Positions 1 through 7,801 of a DNA stretch of 64,000 bases are shown piece by piece. The translations under genes were made by a program, and so were the position numbers. Every line of letters begins with the position of its first letter. Position 1 is the stretch's first letter. Source of the stretch: Serpentinicella sp031432315 (GTDB lineage: Bacteria; Bacillota; Clostridia; Peptostreptococcales; Natronincolaceae); assembly GCF_031432315.1 (NCBI RefSeq), contig NZ_JAVKGO010000005.1:62001-126000 (forward strand), read 5' to 3'. The notes beneath the pieces are model-generated. The model was not told the DNA's origin. It made no database searches and was given only the letters and a program-made list of their open reading frames with translations.

Positions 1-140
1 GTGAAGAAGACGCTGAATATTTACGCAGTCAAATATCGCAATTAATTAAGTGCGAACAGATTATAACAGTTAAAGCAGGATGTGTTATATCAAGTCATTG
101 TGGTCCTAATACTTTTTCTATTGTATATTGCATTGATTAA
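1..140 (+). CDS. DegV family protein, C-terminal end (partial)
   Basis: The reading frame is open from base 3 and ends at TAA 138-140. The last residues include SSHCGPNTFSIVY, which resembles the conserved C-terminal stretch of DegV-family fatty-acid-binding proteins (usually H-x-GPG/N followed by a hydrophobic strand). DegV/FakB proteins bind a fatty acid and present it to a kinase. Only about 45 residues are visible, so the family call rests on this short motif. A hairpin follows about 30 bases downstream. Confidence 0.7.
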   Translation, partial: EEDAEYLRSQISQLIKCEQIITVKAGCVISSHCGPNTFSIVYCID

Positions 141-170
141 TTCAACGTAGTTTAATCCTAAATATAAAAT

Positions 171-208
171 GAGCCCAACATGAATTAAATCATGATGAGC
201 TCGTTTTT
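171..208. terminator. Bidirectional terminator between DegV-like gene and ABC importer
   Basis: A 13-base stem (171-183 with 190-202, two mismatches) has a six-base loop. It is followed by a T run on the plus strand and preceded by an A-rich stretch that serves the minus strand. It lies between two convergent genes. Confidence 0.75.
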
Positions 209-210
209 TA

Positions 211-936
211 TTAAAATGCCAATTGACCTAGAAATGCTTTTAACCTTTCATGCTTTGGATTTCCGAATATTTCCTCTGGTGTGCCTTGTTCAGCAATTAC
301 GCCTTCGTTCAAGAATATAACACGATCTGACACCTCTTTAGCAAAGCTCATTTCGTGAGTAACTACTATCATTGTCATTCCTTCTTTAGCTAGGTCTTTC
401 ATAACTGTTAACACTTCTCCAACAGTCTCTGGATCAAGGGCTGATGTAGGTTCATCAAAAAGTACAACCTTTGGACTCATCGCTAGCGTTCTTGCTATTG
501 CAACCCGTTGTTGCTGTCCTCCAGATAACATGGCTGGGTACTCATCTGCTTTGTCTGCAAGTCCCACTTTCTCCAATAGTTCTAATGCTTGTTTTTTTGT
601 TTCTTCTTTATCTGCATCTAATACAGTTAAAGGTCCCTCCATTACATTTTGAACTGCAGTCATATGAGGAAATAGATTAAACCTTTGAAATACCATACTA
701 ACTTTTTGTCTTATTTCGTTAATATCTTTTCCTTTATTAAATACTTGTTTACCATCAATCCATATTTCACCTTCATTTTTCTTTTCTAAAAAATTAATAC
801 ATCTTAAAAGGGTACTTTTACCAGATCCACTTGATCCTATCATGCAAACAACTTCACCTTCTAAAACTTCCATATCAATTCCTTTTAAAACTTCTAAGTC
901 ACCGTAATATTTGTGTAAATTCTTTATTGTAACCAT
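211..936 (-). CDS. Polar amino-acid ABC transporter, ATP-binding subunit
   Basis: This is the ATPase that drives the importer encoded just upstream. The Walker A motif GSSGSGKST lies at about residues 34-42, the Q-loop at VFQRFNLFPH, the signature LSGGQQQR at about 137 and Walker B as VVLFDEP. Length is 241 residues, normal for GlnQ/HisP/ArtP proteins. The frame opens 15 bases earlier, but AGAGGTGA sits just ahead of ATG 936, so that ATG is preferred. The ribosome binding site overlaps the stop codon of the permease (941-943), which suggests translational coupling. The substrate is a polar amino acid by family; which one cannot be read from sequence. Confidence 0.93.
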   Translation of the reverse strand: MVTIKNLHKYYGDLEVLKGIDMEVLEGEVVCMIGSSGSGKSTLLRCINFLEKKNEGEIWIDGKQVFNKGKDINEIRQKVSMVFQRFNLFPHMTAVQNVMEGPLTVLDADKEETKKQALELLEKVGLADKADEYPAMLSGGQQQRVAIARTLAMSPKVVLFDEPTSALDPETVGEVLTVMKDLAKEGMTMIVVTHEMSFAKEVSDRVIFLNEGVIAEQGTPEEIFGNPKHERLKAFLGQLAF

Positions 937-940
937 TTTA

Positions 941-1603
941 TCACCTCTCATTAACTTTCAGTCTCTTTTCAAGCATCAATAAAGCCTTTGAAAGACTCGT
1001 TGTTATAATTAAATAATAACAACCAGCTATAAAATACATTGGCCATGCATTAAAAGTCGCCGCAGAATATTGTCTAGTCAACATAATAATTTCTGTAATT
1101 GTAATTACACTTGCCAAAGATGAGTCCTTTACAGCAATAATAAACTGATTTCCTAAAGCAGGAACCGAACGCTTAAATGCTTGAGGCAATATAACCCTTT
1201 TCATTGCTTGCCAACTTGTCATACCAAGGGATCTAGCAGCTTCTTTTTGCCCATAATCTATAGACTCAATTGCTCCCCTAAAAATTTCACTAATATATGC
1301 ACCATTATGGAAGGCTAAACCTAAAACGGCAGAAGTAAAGCGGCCTATGTTTATTCCCAAATCAGGTAAAGCGTAAAATATAAAGAAAAGTTGAAGTAAT
1401 AATGGCGTTCCTCGAACTATGGTAATATAAATATCTGTTGCTTTGGTTAATGGCTTAATCTTACTCATTTTTAACATCGTTGCAAAAAAGCCAAATACAG
1501 TTCCTAGTAATATTGATAAAACCGAAAGCTGTAACGTCATAATTACACCTGGTATAAACCTTGGTGCATATTCTATGACTACACTAAAAAAATCTAATAA
1601 CAA
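941..1603 (-). CDS. Polar amino-acid ABC transporter, permease
   Basis: This is a 220-residue membrane protein of the HisM/GlnP type, with about five hydrophobic segments. The conserved permease loop around residues 130-150 (EAARSLGMTSWQAMKRVILPQA) has the EAA...G signature that contacts the ATPase. The start is TTG 1603, preceded by AAGGGGGAA. It lies between the binding protein (80 bases upstream) and the ATPase, forming a three-gene importer operon read on the minus strand. Confidence 0.93.
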   Translation of the reverse strand: MLLDFFSVVIEYAPRFIPGVIMTLQLSVLSILLGTVFGFFATMLKMSKIKPLTKATDIYITIVRGTPLLLQLFFIFYALPDLGINIGRFTSAVLGLAFHNGAYISEIFRGAIESIDYGQKEAARSLGMTSWQAMKRVILPQAFKRSVPALGNQFIIAVKDSSLASVITITEIIMLTRQYSAATFNAWPMYFIAGCYYLIITTSLSKALLMLEKRLKVNER

Positions 1604-1682
1604 CTTATTTCCCCCTTAATACGAAAATGGGCAATATGATCTATTACCCATCTTCTAGTACAAATTTTCTTTTATCACTAAA

Positions 1683-2462
1683 TTAATTTTCTAATATGTT
1701 TACTCCAAACCATTTTTCACTTAATTGTGCATATGTTCCATCTTCTATAATTTCTTGTAGTGCACTGTTTACTGCATCTACTAAATCGGTATCGTCTTTA
1801 CGGATAGCGATTCCAATTTCTTCAACATACAGTGGATCTCCAACAGCTTCTAGAGGCATATCGTAGCTATCGATACCATTTAGTCCAACTAAAAGTCCTG
1901 TAACAAGTCCATCGGCTTGACCACGCTCAACTGCTCTCATATTATCTACATCACTATCAAATTGCATAATGTCCTTAACATTGTCAACATTTTCCTCTAA
2001 GTAGTCTAGGAAGGTGGTTCCTGTTACAACACCAACAACAGCATCTTCGATATCAGTAATATCATTGGCATCTATGTCTTTATGCCCAAAGAATTGAGCT
2101 CCGTCATAGTAATAAGGATCAGAGAAATTTACTTGTTCTAATCTCTCTTCTGTTATTGCCATACTACCTATAATCATATCGAAACGACCACTAGTTAATC
2201 CAGTAATAATCCCATCCCACTGAACTGTCATAGGATCTGCTTCTACACCCATTTTTTCAGCAATTGCATTAGCAATATCAATATCAAAACCAACTAAATC
2301 TCCATCATCATTAATAAAATTAAAAGGTGGATAAGCACCTGTCATCGCAAATGTTAATGTTCCTTTTTCATTAATTGCTTCTAGTGTATTTGTCTGGCCA
2401 CTACACCCAACCATAAAAATCATAATTGCAACTAAAAAGATAATACTTAATTTTTTATTCAT
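1683..2462 (-). CDS. Amino-acid ABC transporter, substrate-binding lipoprotein
   Basis: This is a 259-residue extracellular solute-binding protein, family 3. It starts with a lipoprotein signal peptide: MNKK, a hydrophobic core, then the lipobox MVGC with the lipidated cysteine at about residue 20. The mature part has the family pattern: GTLTFAMTGAYPPFNF near the N-terminus, GFDIDIANAIAEKMG, and a C-terminal EKWFG. It is the first gene of the importer operon, with GGAGG ahead of ATG 2462. The substrate is probably a polar amino acid. Confidence 0.93.
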   Translation of the reverse strand: MNKKLSIIFLVAIMIFMVGCSGQTNTLEAINEKGTLTFAMTGAYPPFNFINDDGDLVGFDIDIANAIAEKMGVEADPMTVQWDGIITGLTSGRFDMIIGSMAITEERLEQVNFSDPYYYDGAQFFGHKDIDANDITDIEDAVVGVVTGTTFLDYLEENVDNVKDIMQFDSDVDNMRAVERGQADGLVTGLLVGLNGIDSYDMPLEAVGDPLYVEEIGIAIRKDDTDLVDAVNSALQEIIEDGTYAQLSEKWFGVNILEN

Positions 2463-2543
2463 TTATTGACAACCTCCAAAATATTTTTGAGCCATCGACA
2501 GCTTTATGTTCACGTGAATAAACAATCTTACTTACAAAATAAT

Positions 2544-2571
2544 CTTATATTATATTTGCTAGGAAAGTCAA
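2544..2571 (-). promoter_or_regulatory. Probable sigma-A promoter of the amino-acid importer operon
   Basis: Reading the minus strand, TTGACT (2571-2566), a 16-base spacer and TATAAG (2549-2544) lie about 80 bases upstream of the binding-protein start. A perfect 10-base palindrome TTCACGTGAA (2509-2518) lies in the presumed leader and could be an operator. Confidence 0.5.
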
Positions 2572-2757
2572 AGTTAGTCAGCCACTAAATTTTTACAACT
2601 CACAACTTGAGCCGGAACCTCATTGTACTCATACAGTAAATACTTATAAATACTGACTTATTCTTTTGTATACACCTTAGGTCAATATAATATATCCCTA
2701 TTTTCTAAAAATTAGTTTGATTTTATTATAAATATGTCTGAATTTTCTAATATTTAT

Positions 2758-2786
2758 TTGACAGTTTATTTATCAAGAATTATAAT
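2758..2786 (+). promoter_or_regulatory. Consensus sigma-A promoter of the Fur-family gene
   Basis: TTGACA (2758-2763), exactly 17 bases, then TATAAT (2781-2786): a perfect housekeeping promoter about 40 bases ahead of the Fur-family start. The AT-rich sequence around the -10 resembles part of a Per/Fur box, but no clear palindrome is present. The rest of the gap 2463-2757 shows only the divergent promoter and the palindrome described with it. Confidence 0.8.
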
Positions 2787-2826
2787 ATACTTGAATAAAA
2801 TTAGACAAAGGCAATGGTGATTTATT

Positions 2827-3270
2827 ATGAAAAATTTAGTCAAGACATTAAAATCTAAAAAATGTAAGATTACACCTCAGAGATTAGCTATCTATAACAT
2901 CATTAAAAATAGTCACGATCACCTAAATGTTGATGCAATATACAAAAAGCTAGCTTCTGACTATCCTACTATTAGTTTAGCTACAGTATATAAATCATTA
3001 GAATTATTTGCTCAACTAGGGTTAGTGCAGGTTATTAATGTAGGGGAGAATAGCTTTCGATACGATGCGAATCCTAAAAGCCATCCGCATCTTGTGTGCA
3101 CTTCATGTTTGACTGTACTAGATTTAGATGAAACACTTTTTCCCTCACTAACTTCATCAGTTGAGAGTAGTACAAAGTATAAAATTACCAGGCAACAGCT
3201 ATGTTTTTTTGGTATTTGCCCCGATTGTTTAGAATTGGAATCAAGCAGTACTTTAACTACATCATCTTAA
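2827..3270 (+). CDS. Fur family transcriptional regulator (PerR/Fur-like)
   Basis: This is a 147-residue metal-dependent repressor. The N-terminal winged helix carries the family motif KITPQRLAIYNII (about residues 13-27) and TISLATVYKSLELF (recognition helix, about 50-63). The dimerization half has the structural zinc site as two CxxC pairs, CTSC (about 95) and CPDC (about 130), and HPHLVC. Whether it senses iron, peroxide (PerR) or zinc cannot be decided. It is a single-gene unit, divergent from the importer, with a consensus promoter that suggests strong or autoregulated expression. It overlaps the convergent lipase gene by four bases. Confidence 0.9.
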   Translation: MKNLVKTLKSKKCKITPQRLAIYNIIKNSHDHLNVDAIYKKLASDYPTISLATVYKSLELFAQLGLVQVINVGENSFRYDANPKSHPHLVCTSCLTVLDLDETLFPSLTSSVESSTKYKITRQQLCFFGICPDCLELESSSTLTTSS

Positions 3271-4577
3271 ATCACAAAATCTGCTGACAAAATCTGCTGA
3301 CTAGGATTCTCTACTTGTAATTCTATGTCCTGGTCTTCAGTCATTATGTTTATTTTTGTATCTTTTTCGCTGTCGATAATTTTGACTGTATACGAACCGG
3401 CTTGAATATCTTTCAATATAATCCATCTATATTTTTCCGTAAATTCCTCATATATATATTCATAGTTTGATTCCACTTTTCCATTACGAAAAACCATTAT
3501 TTTTTGATTATATGCTTTTTCAACAACGCTTAAATTCATATTCAGTGACCCATCCATTAATATGTGTACAGTTTTAGGTGAGTCTGCTAATACGCCTCTC
3601 AAGTACTTATTATCTAATTTTAATAACTGACTAATTGGATGTAAAGACCCTTCCACAATCCCGTGATGATTAAAATTTAATATAAAATTAGAATGGGGAT
3701 ATAATTGTGCACTTCGACTTGTTACCGTACCATCTCCTTTTGTTGTATACGCTGCTTTTATAATATAATTATCATTTTTATTGTGTTGGCAAAACTTATG
3801 GGGGTTTATCTCTAGATATTCAGCTGTTTTATAACCATTTCCAATAATGCAGTAACTCTCTTTTAATCTATAGTACAGTTTATGTTGGTAAGCATTTAAA
3901 TAATTTACTAATTTATTCTTTATTCTCATACGCTCCCATGGAACACTAATTAAATACTTGTGTTGATAATAACGTAAGCTTCCTTCGTAATTATATGTGG
4001 GGACTAACTCTAAAATCGACGGAAACATAGCACGAAACTCCTCAACATGTTCTTCTCCAAAAGAAAATCCCATTAGTTTTTGCAACAACCACATATACCC
4101 TCTAGATAAAAGCTGTTGAAATCCTCTTTTTTCCCCTTTACGTTCAAGCAGCTTACCTGTGCTCCACACATAATAGGCATCAATAGCACCCTTGTTAGGT
4201 ACGGCAATCATAACCAACGTGTTTACATCATTCATATAATATGGGCCTTGTATATATGTTCTTGCAACAATCCCACCCATACTGTGACAAATAATATCTA
4301 CTTGAGTGCATCTTAGCTTTTTTTTTATTTGTTTTATCAATGGTATTAAAGCGTTTTTTACACTTTCAACATTTGATCTTCTCCAATCATAGTAACATAT
4401 ATATAAATCTTTATCTCTTTGATACCCCATAGCTTCTAAACCATTGATAAAAGGTTCATAAATGAATCTTGCTGCACCAAATCCCCATTCACCAGTTATT
4501 GGAATTATTTCTTTTCCCATTGAACCCATAAGTCCGGGTATGAATATAACTGGTCTTTTTATATTATAATCAGACAA
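3267..4577 (-). CDS. LCAT-like alpha/beta hydrolase (lipase/acyltransferase)
   Basis: The product has about 436 residues. The N-terminal half is an alpha/beta-hydrolase: PVIFIPGLMGS (oxyanion region, LCAT family), then DIICHSMGGIVAR with the nucleophilic serine in a CHSMG elbow in place of the usual GHSMG. A candidate His lies in FNHHGIVEGS. The C-terminal ~120 residues look beta-rich and have no recognised fold. No signal peptide is visible, so it may act in the cytoplasm. The frame opens at 4646, but AGGGGGA lies six bases ahead of TTG 4577, so TTG is the preferred start. The upstream region holds a strong inverted repeat (4590-4635). The substrate is unknown; lipase or acyltransferase is by family. 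Confidence 0.8.
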   Translation of the reverse strand: MSDYNIKRPVIFIPGLMGSMGKEIIPITGEWGFGAARFIYEPFINGLEAMGYQRDKDLYICYYDWRRSNVESVKNALIPLIKQIKKKLRCTQVDIICHSMGGIVARTYIQGPYYMNDVNTLVMIAVPNKGAIDAYYVWSTGKLLERKGEKRGFQQLLSRGYMWLLQKLMGFSFGEEHVEEFRAMFPSILELVPTYNYEGSLRYYQHKYLISVPWERMRIKNKLVNYLNAYQHKLYYRLKESYCIIGNGYKTAEYLEINPHKFCQHNKNDNYIIKAAYTTKGDGTVTSRSAQLYPHSNFILNFNHHGIVEGSLHPISQLLKLDNKYLRGVLADSPKTVHILMDGSLNMNLSVVEKAYNQKIMVFRNGKVESNYEYIYEEFTEKYRWIILKDIQAGSYTVKIIDSEKDTKINIMTEDQDIELQVENPSQQILSADFVI

Positions 4578-4589
4578 TAAAAATCCCCC

Positions 4590-4635
4590 TTCTAAATTAA
4601 TGCATGCATAATTATATTTATGCATAAATTTAGAA
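4590..4635. repeat. Inverted repeat just ahead of the LCAT-like gene's ribosome binding site
   Basis: Two 16-base arms (4590-4605 and 4620-4635) match at 15 of 16 positions around a 14-base AT-rich centre. In the minus-strand mRNA the downstream arm ends directly next to the GGGGGA ribosome binding site, so folding could affect initiation at TTG 4577. No U run follows, so it is not a simple terminator. Confidence 0.7.
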
Positions 4636-4662
4636 GAGGAATACATTTTCTATATTAAATTT

Positions 4663-5166
4663 TTATAATTCTACACCTTCTATATTCAACAATTTCTTTT
4701 GAATATGCTCTCCATACGAATACCCTAATATTTTGTTATTAATTCCTACTACCCTATGGCAAGGTATGATAATCGGTATATTATTTTTATTATTTGCATT
4801 CCCTACAGCCCTAGCTGCCTTCTCATTTCCAATTTTAGCAGCAATATCTTTGTAAGAAGACGTACTTCCATAAGGTATTTCAATAAGCATTTTCCATACT
4901 AGTTTTTGAAAATCCGTTCCTACTAAGTCTACTTTCAAACTAAATTTCCTTCGTTCACCTAATAAATATTGATATAGCTGTAGGATATATTCCTTATTAT
5001 ATAGATAATTTTCTTCTAGTTCATCATTCGAAAATCGCTTTTTCATATTTTCCATAAAGACTTCTTTACTTTTATCTATTAAAATTGTATTAATGCCTTT
5101 ATCACTGGTTGCTACCCACAATAGGATATTATTAAATTGCATATGACAATAGTATAATTTAGACAT
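4663..5166 (-). CDS. ogt: Methylated-DNA--protein-cysteine methyltransferase
   Basis: This is a suicide repair protein that takes the alkyl group from O6-methylguanine onto its own cysteine. The active-site motif IPCHRVVG lies at about residues 128-135 of the 167-residue product, and the DNA-recognition helix GNEKAARAVGNANNKNNIP precedes it. The chosen start ATG 5166 has AGAAGG upstream and overlaps the stop of the previous gene as TAATG, which implies translational coupling. A longer frame from 5208 has no good ribosome site. Confidence 0.93.
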   Translation of the reverse strand: MSKLYYCHMQFNNILLWVATSDKGINTILIDKSKEVFMENMKKRFSNDELEENYLYNKEYILQLYQYLLGERRKFSLKVDLVGTDFQKLVWKMLIEIPYGSTSSYKDIAAKIGNEKAARAVGNANNKNNIPIIIPCHRVVGINNKILGYSYGEHIQKKLLNIEGVEL

Positions 5167-5846
5167 TAATCTACCTTCTTCTGATGTTGTTCTCTGGCTA
5201 ATCTCCATTGTTCCCTAGCTTTTAACTGTATTTGTCTATGTTTTTTTATATCCGGGTGGTCTAATGCTTTTGCATACCAACTAATAGACTCTTTTGGATC
5301 GCCCACACGTCTATTTAATTCTCCCACTAGGTATGCAAGGGAAACTTCATCTAACCCTCCAATAGGAAAACGTTCATTTTGATATGCATCTTCAAAATAA
5401 CTAAGTGCATACTTTAGAAAATCTCTCTCCTTCTCATGGTTCTGCTCTCGATAAAGCCATGCAAGTTTCAAGCACAGACTTGCTATATATCCTTGAGATT
5501 TTTTAAGTATTTGTCCTGTTAATATTGCAAGTTTATAGCTTTCTTCTGCTTCTTCAAATGACCGATCACTTCCAAACGCTCTTTTCTTCCAACGTTTTCT
5601 CACACGATCATCGAAAACTTCTTTTTGTTCCTTTGATACATTATTAAATTCACTTTCGGATGCACTATAACCACATTCTGGACAGATCCACATATGATAA
5701 TATATTGGGTTAATGTCTTTATACGTAACACAGAAGTCTTCATCTCTTTTCTGTACTCTTAATGCTCTAGTTCTTACTTTTTTTGTACTGAAATTATTTT
5801 TACAAATTGGGCATTCTACTTCTTTATCATATAAGAATTTTTCCAT
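5166..5846 (-). CDS. DUF2225 family protein with zinc-binding cysteine pairs
   Basis: This 226-residue protein matches the clostridial DUF2225 pattern. The N-terminal part has two CxxC pairs, CPIC (about residues 12-15) and CPEC (about 55-58), likely one zinc site. The rest is helical with TPR-like helix pairs (SLCLKLAWLYREQ, SLAYLVGELNRRVGD, SISWYAKALDHP). The function is unknown. It is coupled to ogt by a one-base stop/start overlap, but a shared role is not implied. AAGGGGGAAC precedes ATG 5846. Confidence 0.8.
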   Translation of the reverse strand: MEKFLYDKEVECPICKNNFSTKKVRTRALRVQKRDEDFCVTYKDINPIYYHMWICPECGYSASESEFNNVSKEQKEVFDDRVRKRWKKRAFGSDRSFEEAEESYKLAILTGQILKKSQGYIASLCLKLAWLYREQNHEKERDFLKYALSYFEDAYQNERFPIGGLDEVSLAYLVGELNRRVGDPKESISWYAKALDHPDIKKHRQIQLKAREQWRLAREQHQKKVD

Positions 5847-5914
5847 AATATGTTCCCCCTTCTTATACTGTATAATTATAACAAATTAATACTGCTTTAA
5901 CCATGCTAAATAAT

Positions 5915-5947
5915 AAAGTCACAATCTTTTTTTAGATTGTGACTTTT
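5915..5947. terminator. Terminator between VanW gene and DUF2225-ogt unit
   Basis: A 13-base perfect stem (AAAGTCACAATCT with its complement) has a T-rich loop and T runs. It ends transcription from the VanW-like gene's downstream side or acts upstream of the DUF2225 gene. Confidence 0.7.
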
Positions 5948-5986
5948 TATTATATAACTGTACTATTATAAAAAGATTAGCGCTTT

Positions 5987-7579
5987 TTATAATTCTTTAT
6001 CTTCATCTTCCTCTTTATCTTCCTCTTTATCTTCCTCTTTATCCTCATTCACTATTTCTGTTTCCGATGTATTCTCTTCATCTACAATAGCTTCATCTTG
6101 CATATTTTCATCATTTTGTTCAACACTTTCAGTTTCATCTATCTTTTCACTCTCATCTTCATTTGTATGCTCTTTTTTTATGTCTTGCTCTTTATCTGAA
6201 TTGCTTTTATTTGTTTCATTTTTCTTGATCACTTTTGTCCCTTCTATAACAACTCCATTTCTTGGTGGATAGTAATCTCTAGATATTCGTTCTCTCTTTA
6301 TTTCATTTCCATCCTTATAGTACAATTTATATGTGTTAACTCTGTACCCAGTTTTGGTTTCGATTTTTACTTCTCTTTGCCCCTCAGGTAAGTTTTGGTC
6401 TTTTTTTACCTCAGTTTTTCCTGGAATTACTTCTACAATTTCAGAGTGTAGGGCAATAGATACCGGGTCACTTACTTTTCCATATATATTGACATATAAC
6501 TTATTAGACTCTACAAAACTTTCAACATATACTGGATATTTAGAATTATTTTTAAATCTAAAGTCTATAAACCCTTCGGCAATTGTAGCGTCATGTCCTA
6601 ATGGTACATAACTAACAGGTAAAGAATGATTCCTTCTTTCTACAATTTCTAAATTTGCTCTCAAAACTGCATTATATAAAGTTGTTGATACCTGACATAC
6701 ACCACCTGCAATACCAGGCTGTAGTATGCCATTAACAATTACTGGAGCTTCTCCATAACCAGAACTCCTATTAAATGGACCCGCTGATTCTACAAATGAA
6801 AAAATATCATTTGGCATTAATATAATGCCATCTACTTTATTTGCTGCTAACTGTATGTTATTTACTCGACCTCGTGTGCTCGAGTTAAAACTAGTTGTAA
6901 AATCACCCATAATATCTTCAATGCTACTTAAGAGCTCCTTTGTAATTTTAGGCTCAATATAGTCAACTGTAACGCTTATATCCTTTTGACTTAAGTTTTT
7001 AATATTATCTATTATTTTTTCACTTAAAAGCTCTGTATTAACTTTTACGCCAGGTTTTTCTTCTATTACTTCAAAACCATCCCTTTTACGTTTTATTTTT
7101 GCATCAGTTGCTTCCCATCCTAGTTCTTCATCTATCGTGTTAACAAATTTATCTAAAGCAGCTTGATCATATCTCTCAACTAAATTGATAATATAGGTTG
7201 ACCTTCTTAGTCCTATTATAACGCTCAATCTTTTGAAGAAACTTTCGTCTCTTACAGCGTTATATGCCTTATCAATAGCTTCATCATACAAATAACTAAA
7301 TTCAATATCATCTGGCCTAATAATCCATTGTTCATCGTCATAGGTTAAATTCAATTCAAAAGTTTTTAATTGCTCACTAAAATGTTTTTCTATTTTTTCT
7401 ACAGCATCCTCCTTTTTTAAATTGCTTACATCCACATCCTCAACATATACATTTGAATAAATAGTGTCCTTATTCAATATTAAAAATGTTGATGTTACAA
7501 TTCCTATTAATAAACCGACTGCTCCAATAATACTAATTATAAATAATAGCTTCTTTCTGTCCAAGGTATTTATCTGCAA
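5987..7579 (-). CDS. VanW family protein with YoaR-like and G5 domains
   Basis: This is a membrane-anchored envelope protein of about 530 residues. One transmembrane anchor lies near the N-terminus (LLFIISIIGAVGLLIGIVTSTFLIL). A YoaR-like peptidoglycan-binding region follows to about 210, then the VanW domain (about 215-350, with GGVCQVSTTLYNAVLRA), a G5 domain (about 370-440) and a very acidic Glu/Asp/Lys tail. VanW proteins are found near vancomycin-resistance loci, but their biochemical role is unsettled. The frame can be read from GTG 7588, but AGAGGGG is too close to it. TTG 7579, eight bases away, fits better. The C-terminal KEED repeats come from a short tandem repeat at about 6003-6045. 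Confidence 0.87.
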   Translation of the reverse strand: MQINTLDRKKLLFIISIIGAVGLLIGIVTSTFLILNKDTIYSNVYVEDVDVSNLKKEDAVEKIEKHFSEQLKTFELNLTYDDEQWIIRPDDIEFSYLYDEAIDKAYNAVRDESFFKRLSVIIGLRRSTYIINLVERYDQAALDKFVNTIDEELGWEATDAKIKRKRDGFEVIEEKPGVKVNTELLSEKIIDNIKNLSQKDISVTVDYIEPKITKELLSSIEDIMGDFTTSFNSSTRGRVNNIQLAANKVDGIILMPNDIFSFVESAGPFNRSSGYGEAPVIVNGILQPGIAGGVCQVSTTLYNAVLRANLEIVERRNHSLPVSYVPLGHDATIAEGFIDFRFKNNSKYPVYVESFVESNKLYVNIYGKVSDPVSIALHSEIVEVIPGKTEVKKDQNLPEGQREVKIETKTGYRVNTYKLYYKDGNEIKRERISRDYYPPRNGVVIEGTKVIKKNETNKSNSDKEQDIKKEHTNEDESEKIDETESVEQNDENMQDEAIVDEENTSETEIVNEDKEEDKEEDKEEDEDKEL

Positions 7580-7696
7580 CAGTAGCACCCCTCTATATTT
7601 GATATTCTTAGTTTATAATTTCCAAAATCTTTAAACTTATTAATGTTTATTGCAATATCAGCTTAATATGCTTGTATTTTTTTTCAAAAAATTAAA

Positions 7697-7717
7697 AAAA
7701 GTGGCTACGCCACTTTT
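7697..7717 (-). terminator. Terminator of the FtsA-like gene
   Basis: A compact hairpin, AAAAGTGGC-tac-GCCACTTTT, is followed on the minus strand by more T residues. It is about 85 bases past the FtsA-like stop. Confidence 0.8.
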
Positions 7718-7801
7718 ACTAAGAAACCTTATCTTATATCATATTTTGTACTACCATAATAACCATTAGATACAGACATTAATTTTATTTGCTATAAGCT
7801 G

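Noticed and set aside
471..680. Plus-strand frame inside the ABC ATPase gene, and other long frames opposite or inside known genes
   Set aside because: They lack ribosome sites, show antisense-type composition and overlap genes with full conserved motifs.
3271..3302. 13-base direct repeat (AAAATCTGCTGAC) in the lipase 3' end
   Set aside because: It is a single short tandem duplication inside a coding end; no wider pattern is present.
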